Assembly (NCBI GenBank): GCA_016183985.1
Contig: JACPDN010000006.1
Span: forward strand, 124,001-188,000
DNA length: 64,000 nucleotides
Direction of reading: 5' to 3'
From: Pseudomonadota bacterium
GTDB taxonomy: Bacteria; Pseudomonadota; Alphaproteobacteria; Dongiales; Dongiaceae
Position 1 is the stretch's first letter, and every line of letters begins with the position of its first letter. Of the stretch, positions 44,770 to 55,456 are shown one piece after another. The notes under the pieces are model-generated. The model was not told where the DNA came from and did not search any database. It was given only the letters and a program-made list of their open reading frames with translations. A program made the translations under genes and the position numbers.

Positions 44770-46423
44770 CGTGGATCTTGGTCACCGGCTTCTTATCGTA
44801 AGTCTTGTTGTACCAACGACGGGCGGCAAGACGTGCCGCTTCTGAAAACTCCGCATCGTCGGCGCGCTTGGTCTTGGGCAACTCGCCCAAGGCGCTGACG
44901 ATCGCCGCACCGATTTCGGCGATGGCCATGGCGGCCTCATCGCCGTCAAGCAACCCTTCCAGCGAGACCTGCGGCGGCGCCAGCAGCTTGCCGGTCTTGT
45001 CGGCGACGACCGAGGCGATGATGACGCCATTGAAGCCAAGGCGGTGGCGATGGCGGATCGCCTCGCTGTCGGCAGGCACCAATGCCCTGCCATCGAGGGC
45101 CAGCCTTCCGGCCGGCACGCGGGCGATGATCTCCGCCGCGCCCGGCGCCAGGCGAATGAGCGTGCCGTTCTCCGGCGCCAAGGCTTCGGGCACCTGGCAT
45201 TCACGCGCGAAGGCAACATGTTCCTGGATGTGCCGCGCTTCGCCATGGACCGGCAAAGCAATACGCGGGCGCACCATGTGATACATCTCGGCCAGCTCGT
45301 CACGGGCCGGATGGCCGGAGACGTGTACGTTCTCATCGCGATCAGTGATGATCTCGACACCGCGCTTGGTGAGATCGTTGAAGAGCCGATTGATCGACAT
45401 CTCGTTGCCCGGGATGACCCGGGAAGAGAAGATCGCGGCATCACCTGCTTCGAGCGAAACCTGCGGATGCTCGCCGCGGGCAATGCGGGTCAAGGCAGAG
45501 CGCGGTTCGCCCTGGCTACCGGTGCAGATCATCACGATGTTCTCGCGCGGGAAGTAGCCGATATCATGCTCGGTGATGAATTTCGGCAGATCGGTCAGAT
45601 AGCCATTCTCCTGCGCTGATTCCAACATGCGCCACAGCGAGCGGCCGACCAGCGCGCAATGGCGGCCATGGGCTTCGGCGACACGGGCGATGGTTTCAAC
45701 GCGGGCGAGGTTGCTGGCAAAACAGCCGACGGCGACGCGGTTCCGAAGGCGCCCTACCACATCCATCAGGGAATCGCGGACATCGGCTTCGGAGCCTGAC
45801 GTGCCGGAGACGAACACATTGGTTGAATCGCAGACCATGGCGAGCACGCCGCCGTCACCAAGCTTGCGCAAGGCGGCGATATCGGTCGTCTCGCCCACCA
45901 GCGGCTCGGGGTCGAGCTTCCAATCGCCCGTGTGCAGCACAGCACCATGAGGCGTGCGGATGACGACTGCATTGGGCTCCGGGATGGAATGCGTCAGCGT
46001 GATGAGTTCGACCATGAACGGGCCGATTTCGCGGCTGCCCGACATGGGGATGATGGTGATTTTGGCTTCCTTCTCGAGCCCGACTTCGGCGAGCTTCCGC
46101 CGCAGCACCGAGGCCGTGAATGGTGTCGCGTAAAGCGGGCAGCGAAAGCGGTCCCAAAGATAAGGTACGGCGCCGATATGATCTTCATGCGCATGGGTCA
46201 GCACGATGCCGACAAGATCGGCTGCACGTTCCGTGATGAATTCGGGGTTGGGCATGACGACGTCGATGCCGGGCGTGCTGTCATCCCCAAAAGAGATGCC
46301 AAGATCGAGCATCAGCCATTTGCCGTCGTGGCCGTAGAGGTTGAGGTTCATGCCGATCTCGCCCGACCCGCCCAGAGGCAGGAACAGAAGCTCGTCTTTA
46401 CCTGGCTTGAAGGGATCGATCAT
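44756..46423 (-). CDS. rnj: Ribonuclease J
   Basis: A 555-residue metallo-beta-lactamase/beta-CASP nuclease that degrades and matures RNA. THAHEDHIGAVPYLW carries the zinc-binding motif; HTGDWKLDPEP, CDSTNVFVSG and the beta-CASP SGHPARDELAEMYHMVRPR with PVHGEARH are intact. Its start overlaps the coaX stop by 4 bases. Alphaproteobacteria commonly carry this gene behind nuo-birA-coaX. Confidence 0.95.
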   Translation of the reverse strand: MIDPFKPGKDELLFLPLGGSGEIGMNLNLYGHDGKWLMLDLGISFGDDSTPGIDVVMPNPEFITERAADLVGIVLTHAHEDHIGAVPYLWDRFRCPLYATPFTASVLRRKLAEVGLEKEAKITIIPMSGSREIGPFMVELITLTHSIPEPNAVVIRTPHGAVLHTGDWKLDPEPLVGETTDIAALRKLGDGGVLAMVCDSTNVFVSGTSGSEADVRDSLMDVVGRLRNRVAVGCFASNLARVETIARVAEAHGRHCALVGRSLWRMLESAQENGYLTDLPKFITEHDIGYFPRENIVMICTGSQGEPRSALTRIARGEHPQVSLEAGDAAIFSSRVIPGNEMSINRLFNDLTKRGVEIITDRDENVHVSGHPARDELAEMYHMVRPRIALPVHGEARHIQEHVAFARECQVPEALAPENGTLIRLAPGAAEIIARVPAGRLALDGRALVPADSEAIRHRHRLGFNGVIIASVVADKTGKLLAPPQVSLEGLLDGDEAAMAIAEIGAAIVSALGELPKTKRADDAEFSEAARLAARRWYNKTYDKKPVTKIHVIRV

Positions 46424-47193
46424 GTGCGGTTACGGCGATAAATTTCTACAAGGCCACGCATGGTGATGTCGGGGTCGAGATGCGTGATGACAGGTGTGTT
46501 GCCGTGGAAGAGCGGCGCCAAGCCGCCGGTTGCCACGACATCGAGCGGGCCGCCGAATTCTTCCGCGATGCGCTTCACCATGCCCTCGACCAAGCCGACA
46601 TAACCCCAGAAGATACCGGATTGCATGGCCTCGGTGGTGCTCTTGCCGATAACGCGGCCGGGGCGCTCGACGACGATACGCGGCAGCATGGCGGTGGCGC
46701 TATGCAGAATTTCGACCGACAGCACAATGCCGGGGGCGATGGCGCCGCCGATATAGTTGCCGCCCTGGTCGACCACATCGAAGGTTGTCGCCGTGCCAAA
46801 ATCGACGACGATCAATGGGCGCCTGTAGGTGAGATGCCCGCCCACGGCATTGGCAAGGCGATCGGCACCGACGGTGGACATTGGAATGTCCATCTTCACC
46901 TCGATGCCGAGCTTTACCGCCGGATCGCCCACCACCATCGGCTTGGTCCCGAGATGATTTTCGCAGAGGAGGTTGAGATGGAACAGCGATTGCGGGACGA
47001 CCGTCGCGATGATCGCCGCGTCGATGACTTTAAGGGTCAGCCCCTTCATGGTGAGAAGCTGGTTGAGCCAGACGACATATTGGTCGGCAGTGCGGCCGGC
47101 TTCGGTCTTGATGCGCCAGTCGCCGACGGCCTTGTCGCCGTCATAGAGGGCGAACTTCACGTTGGTGTTGTTGGCGTTGATTGCGAGAAGCAT
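46420..47193 (-). CDS. coaX: Type III pantothenate kinase
   Basis: A 257-residue kinase of the ASKHA fold, making 4'-phosphopantothenate for CoA. The second phosphate site VVDFGTATTFDVV and VGADRLANAVGG are normal. The first phosphate loop, usually DxGNTN, reads NANNTN (residues 6-11), so Asp6 is Asn and the Gly is Asn. This may be a lineage variant. It overlaps rnj by 4 bp and follows birA after 19 bp. Confidence 0.92.
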   Translation of the reverse strand: MLLAINANNTNVKFALYDGDKAVGDWRIKTEAGRTADQYVVWLNQLLTMKGLTLKVIDAAIIATVVPQSLFHLNLLCENHLGTKPMVVGDPAVKLGIEVKMDIPMSTVGADRLANAVGGHLTYRRPLIVVDFGTATTFDVVDQGGNYIGGAIAPGIVLSVEILHSATAMLPRIVVERPGRVIGKSTTEAMQSGIFWGYVGLVEGMVKRIAEEFGGPLDVVATGGLAPLFHGNTPVITHLDPDITMRGLVEIYRRNRT

Positions 47194-47212
47194 CTGTCCC
47201 TTCCCTCTCGTC

Positions 47213-47959
47213 CTAGGCAGCCGGGCGTGGCGCCATGAAGATATCGCCAGCGGCGATGCGCTTCAGAATGCCGTCATCCGTCCTCAGTAGCAGCGTACCA
47301 TCGCCGTCGATATCTTCGAAACGGCCGGAAATTTCCTCACGCTCCAAGCGAGCAACGATCGGATCGCCAAGCCCATGGCAATGAGCCAGCCAATCGGCCC
47401 GCAGGTTCGCAAAACCGCCACTGAGCCAAGCTTCGTAAAGCGGACGAAATTCCGCCAGCAGCAGATCGAGCGCCTGGTCCGGCGTCAAAGATGGTCCACC
47501 TGCCGCTAGAAGATCCGTCGTGGGATAAAGCGTCTGTGCCGGATGGTGGCGCAGATTGACACCGATCCCCAGCACCAGCCAATCGACCTTGCCGCCGGTG
47601 ATCCCGCCGGATTCCAACAGGATGCCGGAGATCTTGCACCCGTCGACCAGGACGTCGTTCGGCCATTTGTGATGGACCGGAACCGAGAGCACCGCCCGCA
47701 GCAACCGCCCCAAAGCGATCGCAGCAACAAAGCCCAGCGTCGCCGCGTCTGCCGGCGATTTTTGAGGGCGCAGAAGGATCGACATGTAGAGATTGCCGGC
47801 TTCGGAGACCCAACCGCGGCCGCGCCTGCCCTTACCTGCCGTCTGCACATCGGCACGCAGCACAATACCCTCCTCGGCGCCGAGATGGGCACGCGCCTTC
47901 AGCGCGTCATTGGTGCTGTCGATTTCCGCTTGGTGTTGGACGCGGAAGATCAGGCTCAT
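47213..47959 (-). CDS. birA: Biotin-acetyl-CoA-carboxylase ligase
   Basis: A 248-residue biotin protein ligase lacking the N-terminal DNA-binding domain of E. coli BirA. The biotinyl-AMP loop GKGRRGRGW and [19 protein letters not shown] are present, and IDSTNDALK opens the domain. It attaches biotin to acyl-CoA carboxylases. The start overlaps the nuoN stop by 4 bp, so its expression is coupled to the nuo operon. Confidence 0.95.
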   Translation of the reverse strand: MSLIFRVQHQAEIDSTNDALKARAHLGAEEGIVLRADVQTAGKGRRGRGWVSEAGNLYMSILLRPQKSPADAATLGFVAAIALGRLLRAVLSVPVHHKWPNDVLVDGCKISGILLESGGITGGKVDWLVLGIGVNLRHHPAQTLYPTTDLLAAGGPSLTPDQALDLLLAEFRPLYEAWLSGGFANLRADWLAHCHGLGDPIVARLEREEISGRFEDIDGDGTLLLRTDDGILKRIAAGDIFMAPRPAA

Positions 47960-49392
47960 TCGACGAAGAGCACACTCGCAGCATCAGCCGTCATGTCGAC
48001 GAAAGGCGACGCCGCAAGGAAGCCGAAGGTGATGACAATTGCCGTCACCGCCAGCACCAGGCGCAAAGTCGGGGCAACCCGGTCGAAGCTTTCGGTCGGC
48101 TGGTCGAAGAACATCACCTTGATGATGCGGATGTAGTAGAAGGCCGACACCACGCTGGCCAGAACGCCAATCACGGCGGTGACATTCAGCCCTGCCTGGA
48201 TTGCCGCCATGAAGACGAAGAGCTTGCCGAAGAAGCCGGCGAAGGGCGGAATACCGGCCATCGAAAACATGAAGATCGCGAGTGCATAGGCCAGAGCCGG
48301 CTGCGAGCGCGAAAGGCCGGCAAGGTCACCGATCTCTTCGACCGCCTCGCCCTTGCGGCGCATGGCGAGGATAACGGCAAAAGAGCCAATCGTCATGACG
48401 ATATAGATCGCCATATAGGTGAGCAGACCCGAAACGCCTTCCTGTGTGCCGGAGGCAAGGCCCACCAGCGCGTAACCAACATTGCCGATCGAGGAATAGG
48501 CCATCAGGCGCTTGATGTTCTTCTGATAGATCGCCGCCACGGCGCCGAGGATCATCGACGCCACGGAGATGAAGATAATAATCTGCTGCCACTGGCCGAC
48601 CATGTCGCCGAACGGCCCGACAAGCACGCGGGTGAAGAGCGCGATGGCGGCCATTTTCGGCGCGGCGGCAAAGAAGGCGGTGATCGGCGTCGGCGCACCT
48701 TCATAGACATCCGGCGTCCACATATGGAACGGCACGGCCGAGACCTTGAAGGCAAGGCCTGCACAGAGGAAGACGATGCCGACGATGAGGCCGAGACCGG
48801 CATCGCCGGTAAGTGCGCTGGCAAGGATCGAGAAGTTGGTCGAGCCGGTGAAGCCATAGATCAGCGACGAGCCGTAAAGCAACATGCCCGAGCTCAGTGC
48901 ACCGAGAACGAAATACTTGAGGCCGGCTTCCGTCGACTTCACCGTATCGCGACGGATGGCCGCCACCACGTAAAGCGCCAACGATTGCAGTTCCAGGCCG
49001 ACATAGAGCGAGATGAGGTCGTTGGCCGAGATCATCAGTCCCATGCCGAGGCTGGCCAGTAGCATCAACAGCGGCAGTTCGAAACGCGCCATGTTCTCGC
49101 GCTCGGCGTAATCCAGCGACATGACGATCGCGACAGCCGCCGCACCGAAGGAGAGTATCTTGGCAAAGCGGGCGAAGCCGTCAGCCACGAAGAGGCCCTG
49201 GAAAGCGAGGCCGCTGTTGGAATCGGAGGCAGTCAGAAAGATAGCGACGACGAGGGCAAGGACGCTTGCCCAGGCAACGAGGCGCATACGCTTGTCACCC
49301 AGCGAGACGCCGATGACAAGGAGCACAAGGCTGGCGATCGCCAGGAAGATCTCCGGCGTGGCGAGACCAAGATTGAGGTCGGTGAACGTCAT
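47956..49392 (-). CDS. nuoN: NADH dehydrogenase I subunit N
   Basis: A 478-residue antiporter-like proton-pumping subunit of complex I with about 14 helices. Conserved: [17 protein letters not shown] with the TM5 Glu, [20 protein letters not shown] with the TM7 Lys, and [14 protein letters not shown]. Last nuo gene; its stop overlaps birA. Confidence 0.97.
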   Translation of the reverse strand: MTFTDLNLGLATPEIFLAIASLVLLVIGVSLGDKRMRLVAWASVLALVVAIFLTASDSNSGLAFQGLFVADGFARFAKILSFGAAAVAIVMSLDYAERENMARFELPLLMLLASLGMGLMISANDLISLYVGLELQSLALYVVAAIRRDTVKSTEAGLKYFVLGALSSGMLLYGSSLIYGFTGSTNFSILASALTGDAGLGLIVGIVFLCAGLAFKVSAVPFHMWTPDVYEGAPTPITAFFAAAPKMAAIALFTRVLVGPFGDMVGQWQQIIIFISVASMILGAVAAIYQKNIKRLMAYSSIGNVGYALVGLASGTQEGVSGLLTYMAIYIVMTIGSFAVILAMRRKGEAVEEIGDLAGLSRSQPALAYALAIFMFSMAGIPPFAGFFGKLFVFMAAIQAGLNVTAVIGVLASVVSAFYYIRIIKVMFFDQPTESFDRVAPTLRLVLAVTAIVITFGFLAASPFVDMTADAASVLFVE

Positions 49393-49411
49393 GACGGGAT
49401 TGCCCTCGCCT

Positions 49412-50944
49412 TTACTGCGTTGCTTCGGCAGGAGCCGCAGCCGCCGGAGCCGCCTGGGCCTCCATGCGTGGCGCGTAATCCTGGATGAAATCGGTGACCG
49501 TGGGGCCGAAGATCGAGGTGAAGCTGATCGGATAGATGCCCATCCAGAAAACCAGGACCAGCAACGGCGCGAAGACGATCTTCTCGCGCAGCGACAGGTC
49601 GAGCATGGTCTTCAGGTCTTCCTTCACCAATTCGCCGAAGATGATGCGGCGGTAGAGCCACAGCATGTAGGCCGCACCAAGGATGACGCCGGTCGCGATC
49701 AGCAGTGCCACCCAAGTGTTGTCCTGGAAGACGCCGACCATGACCAGGAATTCACCGATGAAGCCGCTGGTGCCGGGGAGCCCCACCGAAGCCATGGTGA
49801 AGATCATGAACACCACGGCATATTTCGGCATGCGATGCACGAGGCCGCCGTAACGCGCGATCTCGCGGGTATGCAGGCGGTCATAGATGACGCCGACGCA
49901 AAGGAAGAGCGCGCCGGAGACAATGCCGTGCGAGAGCATCTGGAACAGCGCACCTTCAAGACCCTGCTGGGTCATCGAGAAGATGCCGGCCGTGACGAAG
50001 CCCATATGCGCCACCGAGGAATAGGCGATGAGCTTCTTCATATCCTCCTGGGCGAGCGCCACGAGCGAGGTGTAGATGACGGCGACAATGCTGAGGCCGT
50101 AGACCAGCGGCGTGAAATAGGCCGAAGCCTCGGGCAGCATCGGGATCGAGAATCGCAGGAAACCGTAGGCGCCCATCTTCAAGAGCACGCCGGCGAGGAT
50201 GACGGAGCCCGCGGTCGGCGCTTCGACGTGGGCATCCGGCAACCAGGTATGAACCGGCCACATCGGCACTTTCACGGCGAAGGAGGCAAAGAGCGCCAAC
50301 CATAGCCATTTCTGAATGCCCGTGTCGAAGCCGTAGGCCATGAGCGTCGGGATATCGGCGGTACCGGCGATGGAATACATGGCCAGGATCGCCAGCAGCA
50401 TCAGCACCGAACCGGCCAGCGTGAAGAGAAAGAACTTGATCGAAGCATAGACGCGGCGCGGGCCACCCCAGATGCCGATGATGAGATACATCGGGATGAG
50501 GACGCCTTCGAAGAAGATATAGAAAGTGATGAAGTCGAGCGCGCAGAAGGTGCCGACCATCAGCGTCTCAAGGCCGAGAAACGCGATCATGTATTCCTTG
50601 ACGCGCTTCTCGATCGCTTCCCAGCTGGCCAGGATGCAAATCGGGGTCAGCAGGGTGGAGAGCAGCACGAAGGTCATCGAGATGCCGTCGATGCCCATGT
50701 GGTAGTTGATGTCGAGCGCCGGCAGCCAATCTGCCTTTTCCTCGAACTGGAAGCCGACGATCGAACGGTCGAATTCGAACCAGATCACCAGCGAGATGGC
50801 AAAGACGATAAGCGAGGTCCACAACGCAATATAGCGGGCGTTGCGCGCGACTGCCTTGTCCTCACCTCGCAGGATGAGAATGAGCGCCGCGCCCACTAGC
50901 GGCAGGAACGTCGTCAGGCTGAGGATGGGCATGCTGGCGCTCAT
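49412..50944 (-). CDS. nuoM: NADH dehydrogenase I subunit M
   Basis: A 510-residue antiporter-like subunit of complex I. Landmarks: [18 protein letters not shown] (Glu of TM5), [20 protein letters not shown] (Lys of TM7) and [16 protein letters not shown]. The ATG at 50944 has GAGAG upstream; a GTG at 50956 would overlap nuoL by 4 bp and is an alternative. Confidence 0.97.
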   Translation of the reverse strand: MSASMPILSLTTFLPLVGAALILILRGEDKAVARNARYIALWTSLIVFAISLVIWFEFDRSIVGFQFEEKADWLPALDINYHMGIDGISMTFVLLSTLLTPICILASWEAIEKRVKEYMIAFLGLETLMVGTFCALDFITFYIFFEGVLIPMYLIIGIWGGPRRVYASIKFFLFTLAGSVLMLLAILAMYSIAGTADIPTLMAYGFDTGIQKWLWLALFASFAVKVPMWPVHTWLPDAHVEAPTAGSVILAGVLLKMGAYGFLRFSIPMLPEASAYFTPLVYGLSIVAVIYTSLVALAQEDMKKLIAYSSVAHMGFVTAGIFSMTQQGLEGALFQMLSHGIVSGALFLCVGVIYDRLHTREIARYGGLVHRMPKYAVVFMIFTMASVGLPGTSGFIGEFLVMVGVFQDNTWVALLIATGVILGAAYMLWLYRRIIFGELVKEDLKTMLDLSLREKIVFAPLLVLVFWMGIYPISFTSIFGPTVTDFIQDYAPRMEAQAAPAAAAPAEATQ

Positions 50945-50952
50945 CACGTCTC

Positions 50953-52905
50953 TCACTTAAAGGCGAAAATGTACCAGCTGACCATGGCGACAATGCCGAT
51001 CAGCATGACGAAAGCGTAGTGGTAGACATACCCCGACTGCAGCGCACTGGCGCGCCTGGCGGCCCAGATGCCGGTGAGCCAGGCAAAACCATCCACGGCA
51101 CCATCAACCACAGCACCATCACCCTTCTTCCACAGGAAGCGACCAAGCGCCTTCACTGGGTTGACGAAGATGGCGTCATAGAGCTCGTCGAAATACCACT
51201 TGTTGTAGGAAAGCAGATAAAGCGGACGCAGCGTCGCGGCGATGGCCGCCGGCAGGCCCCGTGCCTGCAGATAGGCATAGGTCGCAAAGAGAATGCCGAA
51301 GAGACCTGCCGCGAGCGGCAGCAGCTTCACCCAGAGCGGGACGTCATGTGCGTGATGCGGCACTTCGTTGGTCGCGGCGAAATGGATCGCCTCGCCCCAG
51401 AAATGCTCCATCCCGGCGCCGACGAAGCCTTCATGCCAGAAGAAGCCGGCGAAGATGGCACCCGCCGCCAACACAAAGAGCGGAATGAGCATCACTTTCG
51501 GGCTTTCATGGACGTGATGCATCACGTCATGGCTGGCGCGCGGCTCGTTGTGGAAGGTGAGATAGATGAGGCGCCAGGAATAGAACGCCGTCATCACCGC
51601 ACCGATGATGCCGAGCCAGAACGCATACATGCCGACACCGCTATGGGCGGCAAAGGCGGATTCGAGGATGCTGTCCTTGGAATAGAAGCCGGCGAACCCG
51701 AACACACCCGGGATGCCGACACCGGCAAGCGCAATATTGCCGATCCACATCAGAGTATAGGTCGTCGGGATCAGCTTGTAGATGCCGCCCATCTTGCGCA
51801 TGTCCTGCTCACCCGACATGGCGTGGATGACCGAACCGGCGCACAAGAACAGCAGCGCCTTGAAGAAGGCATGCGTGAACAGGTGGAACATGGCGGCGCC
51901 ATAGGCGCCGACGCCAGCCGCAAAGAACATGTAGCCGAGCTGTGAGCAGGTCGAATAGGCAATGACGCGCTTGATGTCGTTCTGCGTCAGGCCCACCGTC
52001 GCCGCGAAGAAGGCAGTCGAGGCGCCGACGACGGTGACGACTTCCTTGGCGTAGGGCGCGTATTCGAACATCGGCGACAGGCGGCAGACCATGAAGACGC
52101 CCGCGGTCACCATGGTGGCGGCATGAATGAGGGCCGAAACCGGGGTTGGGCCTTCCATGGCATCCGGCAGCCAGGTGTGCAGGAAAAGCTGCGCCGACTT
52201 GCCCATGGCGCCCACGAAGAGCAGCAGGCAGAGGGTGGTCAGCGTATCAAGCTCATAGCCTAAGAAATTGAAGGTCGGCGGCGTCTGGCCCGAGATCACA
52301 GTTTCGAAGATCGGCTTGAACTCGACCGTATGGAAGACCAGGAAGCAGCCCATGATACCCAGGGCAAAACCAAAATCGCCGACGCGGTTGACGAGGAAGG
52401 CCTTGATCGCAGCCGCATTGGCGCTGGGGCGGTCGAACCAGAAGCCGATGAGGAGGTAGGAGCTGAGGCCCACGCCTTCCCAACCGAAGAACATCTGGAT
52501 GAAGTTGTCCGCCGTGATCAGCATCAGCATGCAGAAGGTGAAGAACGACAGATAGGCCATGAAACGCGGGACCGATTTGTCGTGATGCATGTAGCCGATC
52601 GAATAGACATGCACCATGGCAGAGACCGTGTTGACGACGATCAGCATGACCGCCGAAAGCTGGTCGATGCGGAGCGCCCAGGCAGCGCGGAAGTCGCCGG
52701 TCTCGAACCAGGTGAACAGCTCCGTCGTGCGCACAGTGCCGTTGCCGGTCACGTCGAAGAAGGTCATCCAGGAGATTGCCATGACGACCAGCATCAGGCC
52801 TGCCGTGATGTATTGCGCGGCGTGGTCGCCGATACGGCGATTGCCGATGCCGGCAATGAGGGCGCCCAGCAGTGGAAGGGCAACGATGGCGACGTCGAGA
52901 TTCAT
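50953..52905 (-). CDS. nuoL: NADH dehydrogenase I subunit L
   Basis: A 650-residue membrane subunit, the largest antiporter-like part of complex I, with the long lateral helix in its C-terminal region. Conserved: [56 protein letters not shown] and [11 protein letters not shown]. Starts 1 bp after nuoK. Confidence 0.97.
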   Translation of the reverse strand: MNLDVAIVALPLLGALIAGIGNRRIGDHAAQYITAGLMLVVMAISWMTFFDVTGNGTVRTTELFTWFETGDFRAAWALRIDQLSAVMLIVVNTVSAMVHVYSIGYMHHDKSVPRFMAYLSFFTFCMLMLITADNFIQMFFGWEGVGLSSYLLIGFWFDRPSANAAAIKAFLVNRVGDFGFALGIMGCFLVFHTVEFKPIFETVISGQTPPTFNFLGYELDTLTTLCLLLFVGAMGKSAQLFLHTWLPDAMEGPTPVSALIHAATMVTAGVFMVCRLSPMFEYAPYAKEVVTVVGASTAFFAATVGLTQNDIKRVIAYSTCSQLGYMFFAAGVGAYGAAMFHLFTHAFFKALLFLCAGSVIHAMSGEQDMRKMGGIYKLIPTTYTLMWIGNIALAGVGIPGVFGFAGFYSKDSILESAFAAHSGVGMYAFWLGIIGAVMTAFYSWRLIYLTFHNEPRASHDVMHHVHESPKVMLIPLFVLAAGAIFAGFFWHEGFVGAGMEHFWGEAIHFAATNEVPHHAHDVPLWVKLLPLAAGLFGILFATYAYLQARGLPAAIAATLRPLYLLSYNKWYFDELYDAIFVNPVKALGRFLWKKGDGAVVDGAVDGFAWLTGIWAARRASALQSGYVYHYAFVMLIGIVAMVSWYIFAFK

Positions 52906-52906
52906 G

Positions 52907-53215
52907 TCAGCCCTTCATCACGTTGACGTCCTCGACGGCGATCGAGCCGCGAGTCCGGAAGAAGACCACCAGGATGGCGAGACCGATCGCAGCTTCGGCA
53001 GCGGCGACGGTGAGGATCAGCATGGCGAAGACCTGCCCGACCATGTCGTTGAGGTAATGCGAGAAGGCTACCATGTTGACGTTGACCGAGAGCAGCATCA
53101 ACTCGACCGACATCAGGATGATGATGACGTTCTTGCGGTTGAGGAAGATACCAAAGATGCCGATCGTGAAGAGGATCGCGGACAGCGTCAGGTAGTGTTC
53201 GAGACCGATGCTCAT
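52907..53215 (-). CDS. nuoK: NADH dehydrogenase I subunit K
   Basis: A 102-residue, three-helix subunit ([39 protein letters not shown], and [17 protein letters not shown]). The Glu residues in helices 2 and 3 needed for proton transfer are present. It overlaps the nuoJ stop by one base. Confidence 0.97.
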   Translation of the reverse strand: MSIGLEHYLTLSAILFTIGIFGIFLNRKNVIIILMSVELMLLSVNVNMVAFSHYLNDMVGQVFAMLILTVAAAEAAIGLAILVVFFRTRGSIAVEDVNVMKG

Positions 53216-53847
53216 TATTTGACACCTCCGCCAGTAACGCCACCGGTGGCACCTTCGCCAGTCTTGACCTTGGTCAGCTGGACGGAGGCGCGAGTACGGT
53301 CGACTTGGGCGGCGATGCGCTGGCGGCGGACACCTTCACGCTCGCGATGGGTCAGCACGATGGCGCCCATCATGGCGACCAGCAGCACGAGGCCGGCGAC
53401 CTGGAACAGGTAGAAATACTGCGTGTACATGATGTTGCCGAGCGCCTCGGTGTTGCTCACCTGGTCGATGGGCGGCGTGGGCGAGCCGGCGACCGCCGTG
53501 CCGAGGCCGGTGCCAACCATCACGAAGATGAGCTCGGCAGCGAGGATCACCCCGACGACGGCGCCGATCGGCAGATAGCGCACGAAGCCCTGGCGCAATT
53601 CGACGAAGTTGATGTCGAGCATCATGACAACGAAGAGGAACAGCACCGCGACAGCACCGACATAGACGACGACCAGCATCATCGCCAGGAACTCGGCACC
53701 GATCAGCACGAAGAGCGCCGCGACATTGAAGAAGGTCAGGATCAAGAACAGCACCGAATAGACCGGGTTGCGGTTTCCGACGACCAGCAGCGCCGAGACC
53801 ACGGCCACGGCGGCAAAGACATAAAAGGCGATGGTCTGAACGATCAT
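53215..53847 (-). CDS. nuoJ: NADH dehydrogenase I subunit J
   Basis: A 210-residue membrane subunit with five helices. The conserved [17 protein letters not shown] lies in helix 3. The tail after residue 170 is polar and rich in Gly and Thr. It starts 31 bp after nuoI. Confidence 0.96.
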   Translation of the reverse strand: MIVQTIAFYVFAAVAVVSALLVVGNRNPVYSVLFLILTFFNVAALFVLIGAEFLAMMLVVVYVGAVAVLFLFVVMMLDINFVELRQGFVRYLPIGAVVGVILAAELIFVMVGTGLGTAVAGSPTPPIDQVSNTEALGNIMYTQYFYLFQVAGLVLLVAMMGAIVLTHREREGVRRQRIAAQVDRTRASVQLTKVKTGEGATGGVTGGGVK

Positions 53848-53878
53848 CTTAAAGTTTCTCCCCCCACCCTATCCGGCA

Positions 53879-54367
53879 TCAACGATAGGGCGCGTCGGCG
53901 GCGATATTGCCGGCAATCTCAGCTTCCCAGCGCTCGCCGTTCCGCAGCAGCTTGTCCTTGTTGTAGAACAGCTCCTCACGGGTTTCGGTGGCAAATTCGA
54001 AATTCGGTCCTTCGACGATGGCATCGACCGGGCAGGCCTCCTGGCAGAAACCGCAATAGATGCACTTCGTCATGTCGATGTCGTAGCGCGTTGTCCGCCT
54101 ACTGCCGTCATCGCGCGGTTCGGCCTCGATCGTGATGGCCTGGGCGGGGCAGATCGCCTCGCACAGCTTGCAGGCGATGCAGCGTTCCTCGCCATTGGCA
54201 TAGCGGCGCAAAGCGTGCTCGCCACGGAAGCGCGGGCTGATCGGGCCTTTCTCATAGGGATAGTTGATCGTCACCTTTTCCTTGAAGAGATAGGAGAAGG
54301 TGAGCGCCATGCCCGAGACGAGTTCCTTGAGGAGGAAACTGTTAAGCGTGCGGCTGATGGCTGACAT
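53879..54367 (-). CDS. nuoI: NADH dehydrogenase I subunit I (2x[4Fe-4S])
   Basis: A 162-residue ferredoxin-like subunit of the peripheral arm. [12 protein letters not shown] and [12 protein letters not shown] bind the two tetranuclear clusters (N6a, N6b). The N-terminal amphipathic part and [11 protein letters not shown] are standard. It lies 12 bp after nuoH. Confidence 0.97.
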   Translation of the reverse strand: MSAISRTLNSFLLKELVSGMALTFSYLFKEKVTINYPYEKGPISPRFRGEHALRRYANGEERCIACKLCEAICPAQAITIEAEPRDDGSRRTTRYDIDMTKCIYCGFCQEACPVDAIVEGPNFEFATETREELFYNKDKLLRNGERWEAEIAGNIAADAPYR

Positions 54368-54379
54368 GATACCAAATCC

Positions 54380-55456
54380 TCAATTGCTGACCGGCGCGGT
54401 GTCTTCGACCGCAGGGGCTGGCATGACGTTGCCCTTCTTCGGCAGGCTGTCCGTGGCGATGAGCACGCCGGCGGTCAGGATCACCATGATGAGCGAGAGC
54501 GGCAGGAAGACCTTCCAGCCCAGGCGCATCAGCTGGTCGTAGCGATAGCGCGGGAAAGTGGCGCGCACCCAGACGAAGCTCGCGGCGATGAAGCTCGCCT
54601 TCAGTGCAAACCAGACAAAACCGGGCACCCAGGTGAACGGCACGACATTGAACGGCGCCTGCCAGCCACCCAAGAACAGGATCGAGGTCATGGCGCTCAT
54701 CATCCAGATATTGGCGTATTCGCCGAGGAAGAAGAGCGCGAAGGTGAAGGCCGAGTATTCGGAGAAGTAACCCGCCACAAGCTCCGATTCCGCTTCCGGT
54801 AGATCGAAAGGTGGACGGTTGGTTTCGGCGAGACCCGAGATATAGAAGACGACAAACATCGGCAGCAGCGGGATGCAGAACCAAACATTGGCCTGCGCCT
54901 TGACGATGTCATTGAGATTAAGCGAACCCACGCAGAGCAGGACGGTCACCAGCACGAAGCCAATCGAGACTTCATAGGAGACCATCTGTGCGGCTGAGCG
55001 CAGCGCGCCCAGGAACGGGTATTTCGAGTTCGACGCCCAGCCGGCGAGGACGATGCCGTAGACGCCCAGCGACGAGATGGCGAAGAGGTAGAGGATGCCG
55101 ACATTGAGGTCGGCCAACACCACGCCGTCATCGAAGGGGATGACTGCCCAAGAGATGAGCGACAGGATGAAGGTGATCATCGGCGCCACGACGAAGGCGA
55201 CACGGTTGGCACCCGAGGGGATGATCGTTTCCTTGAACAGCAGCTTCACGCCGTCAGCGATCGGCTGCAGCAAGCCAAAGGGGCCGACCACGTTCGGGCC
55301 GCGGCGGATCTGCATCGCCGCCATGATCTTGCGCTCGGCCAAGGTGAGGTAGGCAACGGCCAGCAGCAACGGCACGATGATGCACAGAATCATCAGCACC
55401 GTGAAGATGGTGGTCCCGAGATAGGGACCGAAGGTCGATGTGAAAAACTCAGCCAT
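54380..55456 (-). CDS. nuoH: NADH dehydrogenase I subunit H
   Basis: A 358-residue membrane subunit beside the quinone site. [39 protein letters not shown] and [20 protein letters not shown] are diagnostic. The start overlaps the nuoG stop by 8 bp. Confidence 0.97.
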   Translation of the reverse strand: MAEFFTSTFGPYLGTTIFTVLMILCIIVPLLLAVAYLTLAERKIMAAMQIRRGPNVVGPFGLLQPIADGVKLLFKETIIPSGANRVAFVVAPMITFILSLISWAVIPFDDGVVLADLNVGILYLFAISSLGVYGIVLAGWASNSKYPFLGALRSAAQMVSYEVSIGFVLVTVLLCVGSLNLNDIVKAQANVWFCIPLLPMFVVFYISGLAETNRPPFDLPEAESELVAGYFSEYSAFTFALFFLGEYANIWMMSAMTSILFLGGWQAPFNVVPFTWVPGFVWFALKASFIAASFVWVRATFPRYRYDQLMRLGWKVFLPLSLIMVILTAGVLIATDSLPKKGNVMPAPAVEDTAPVSN

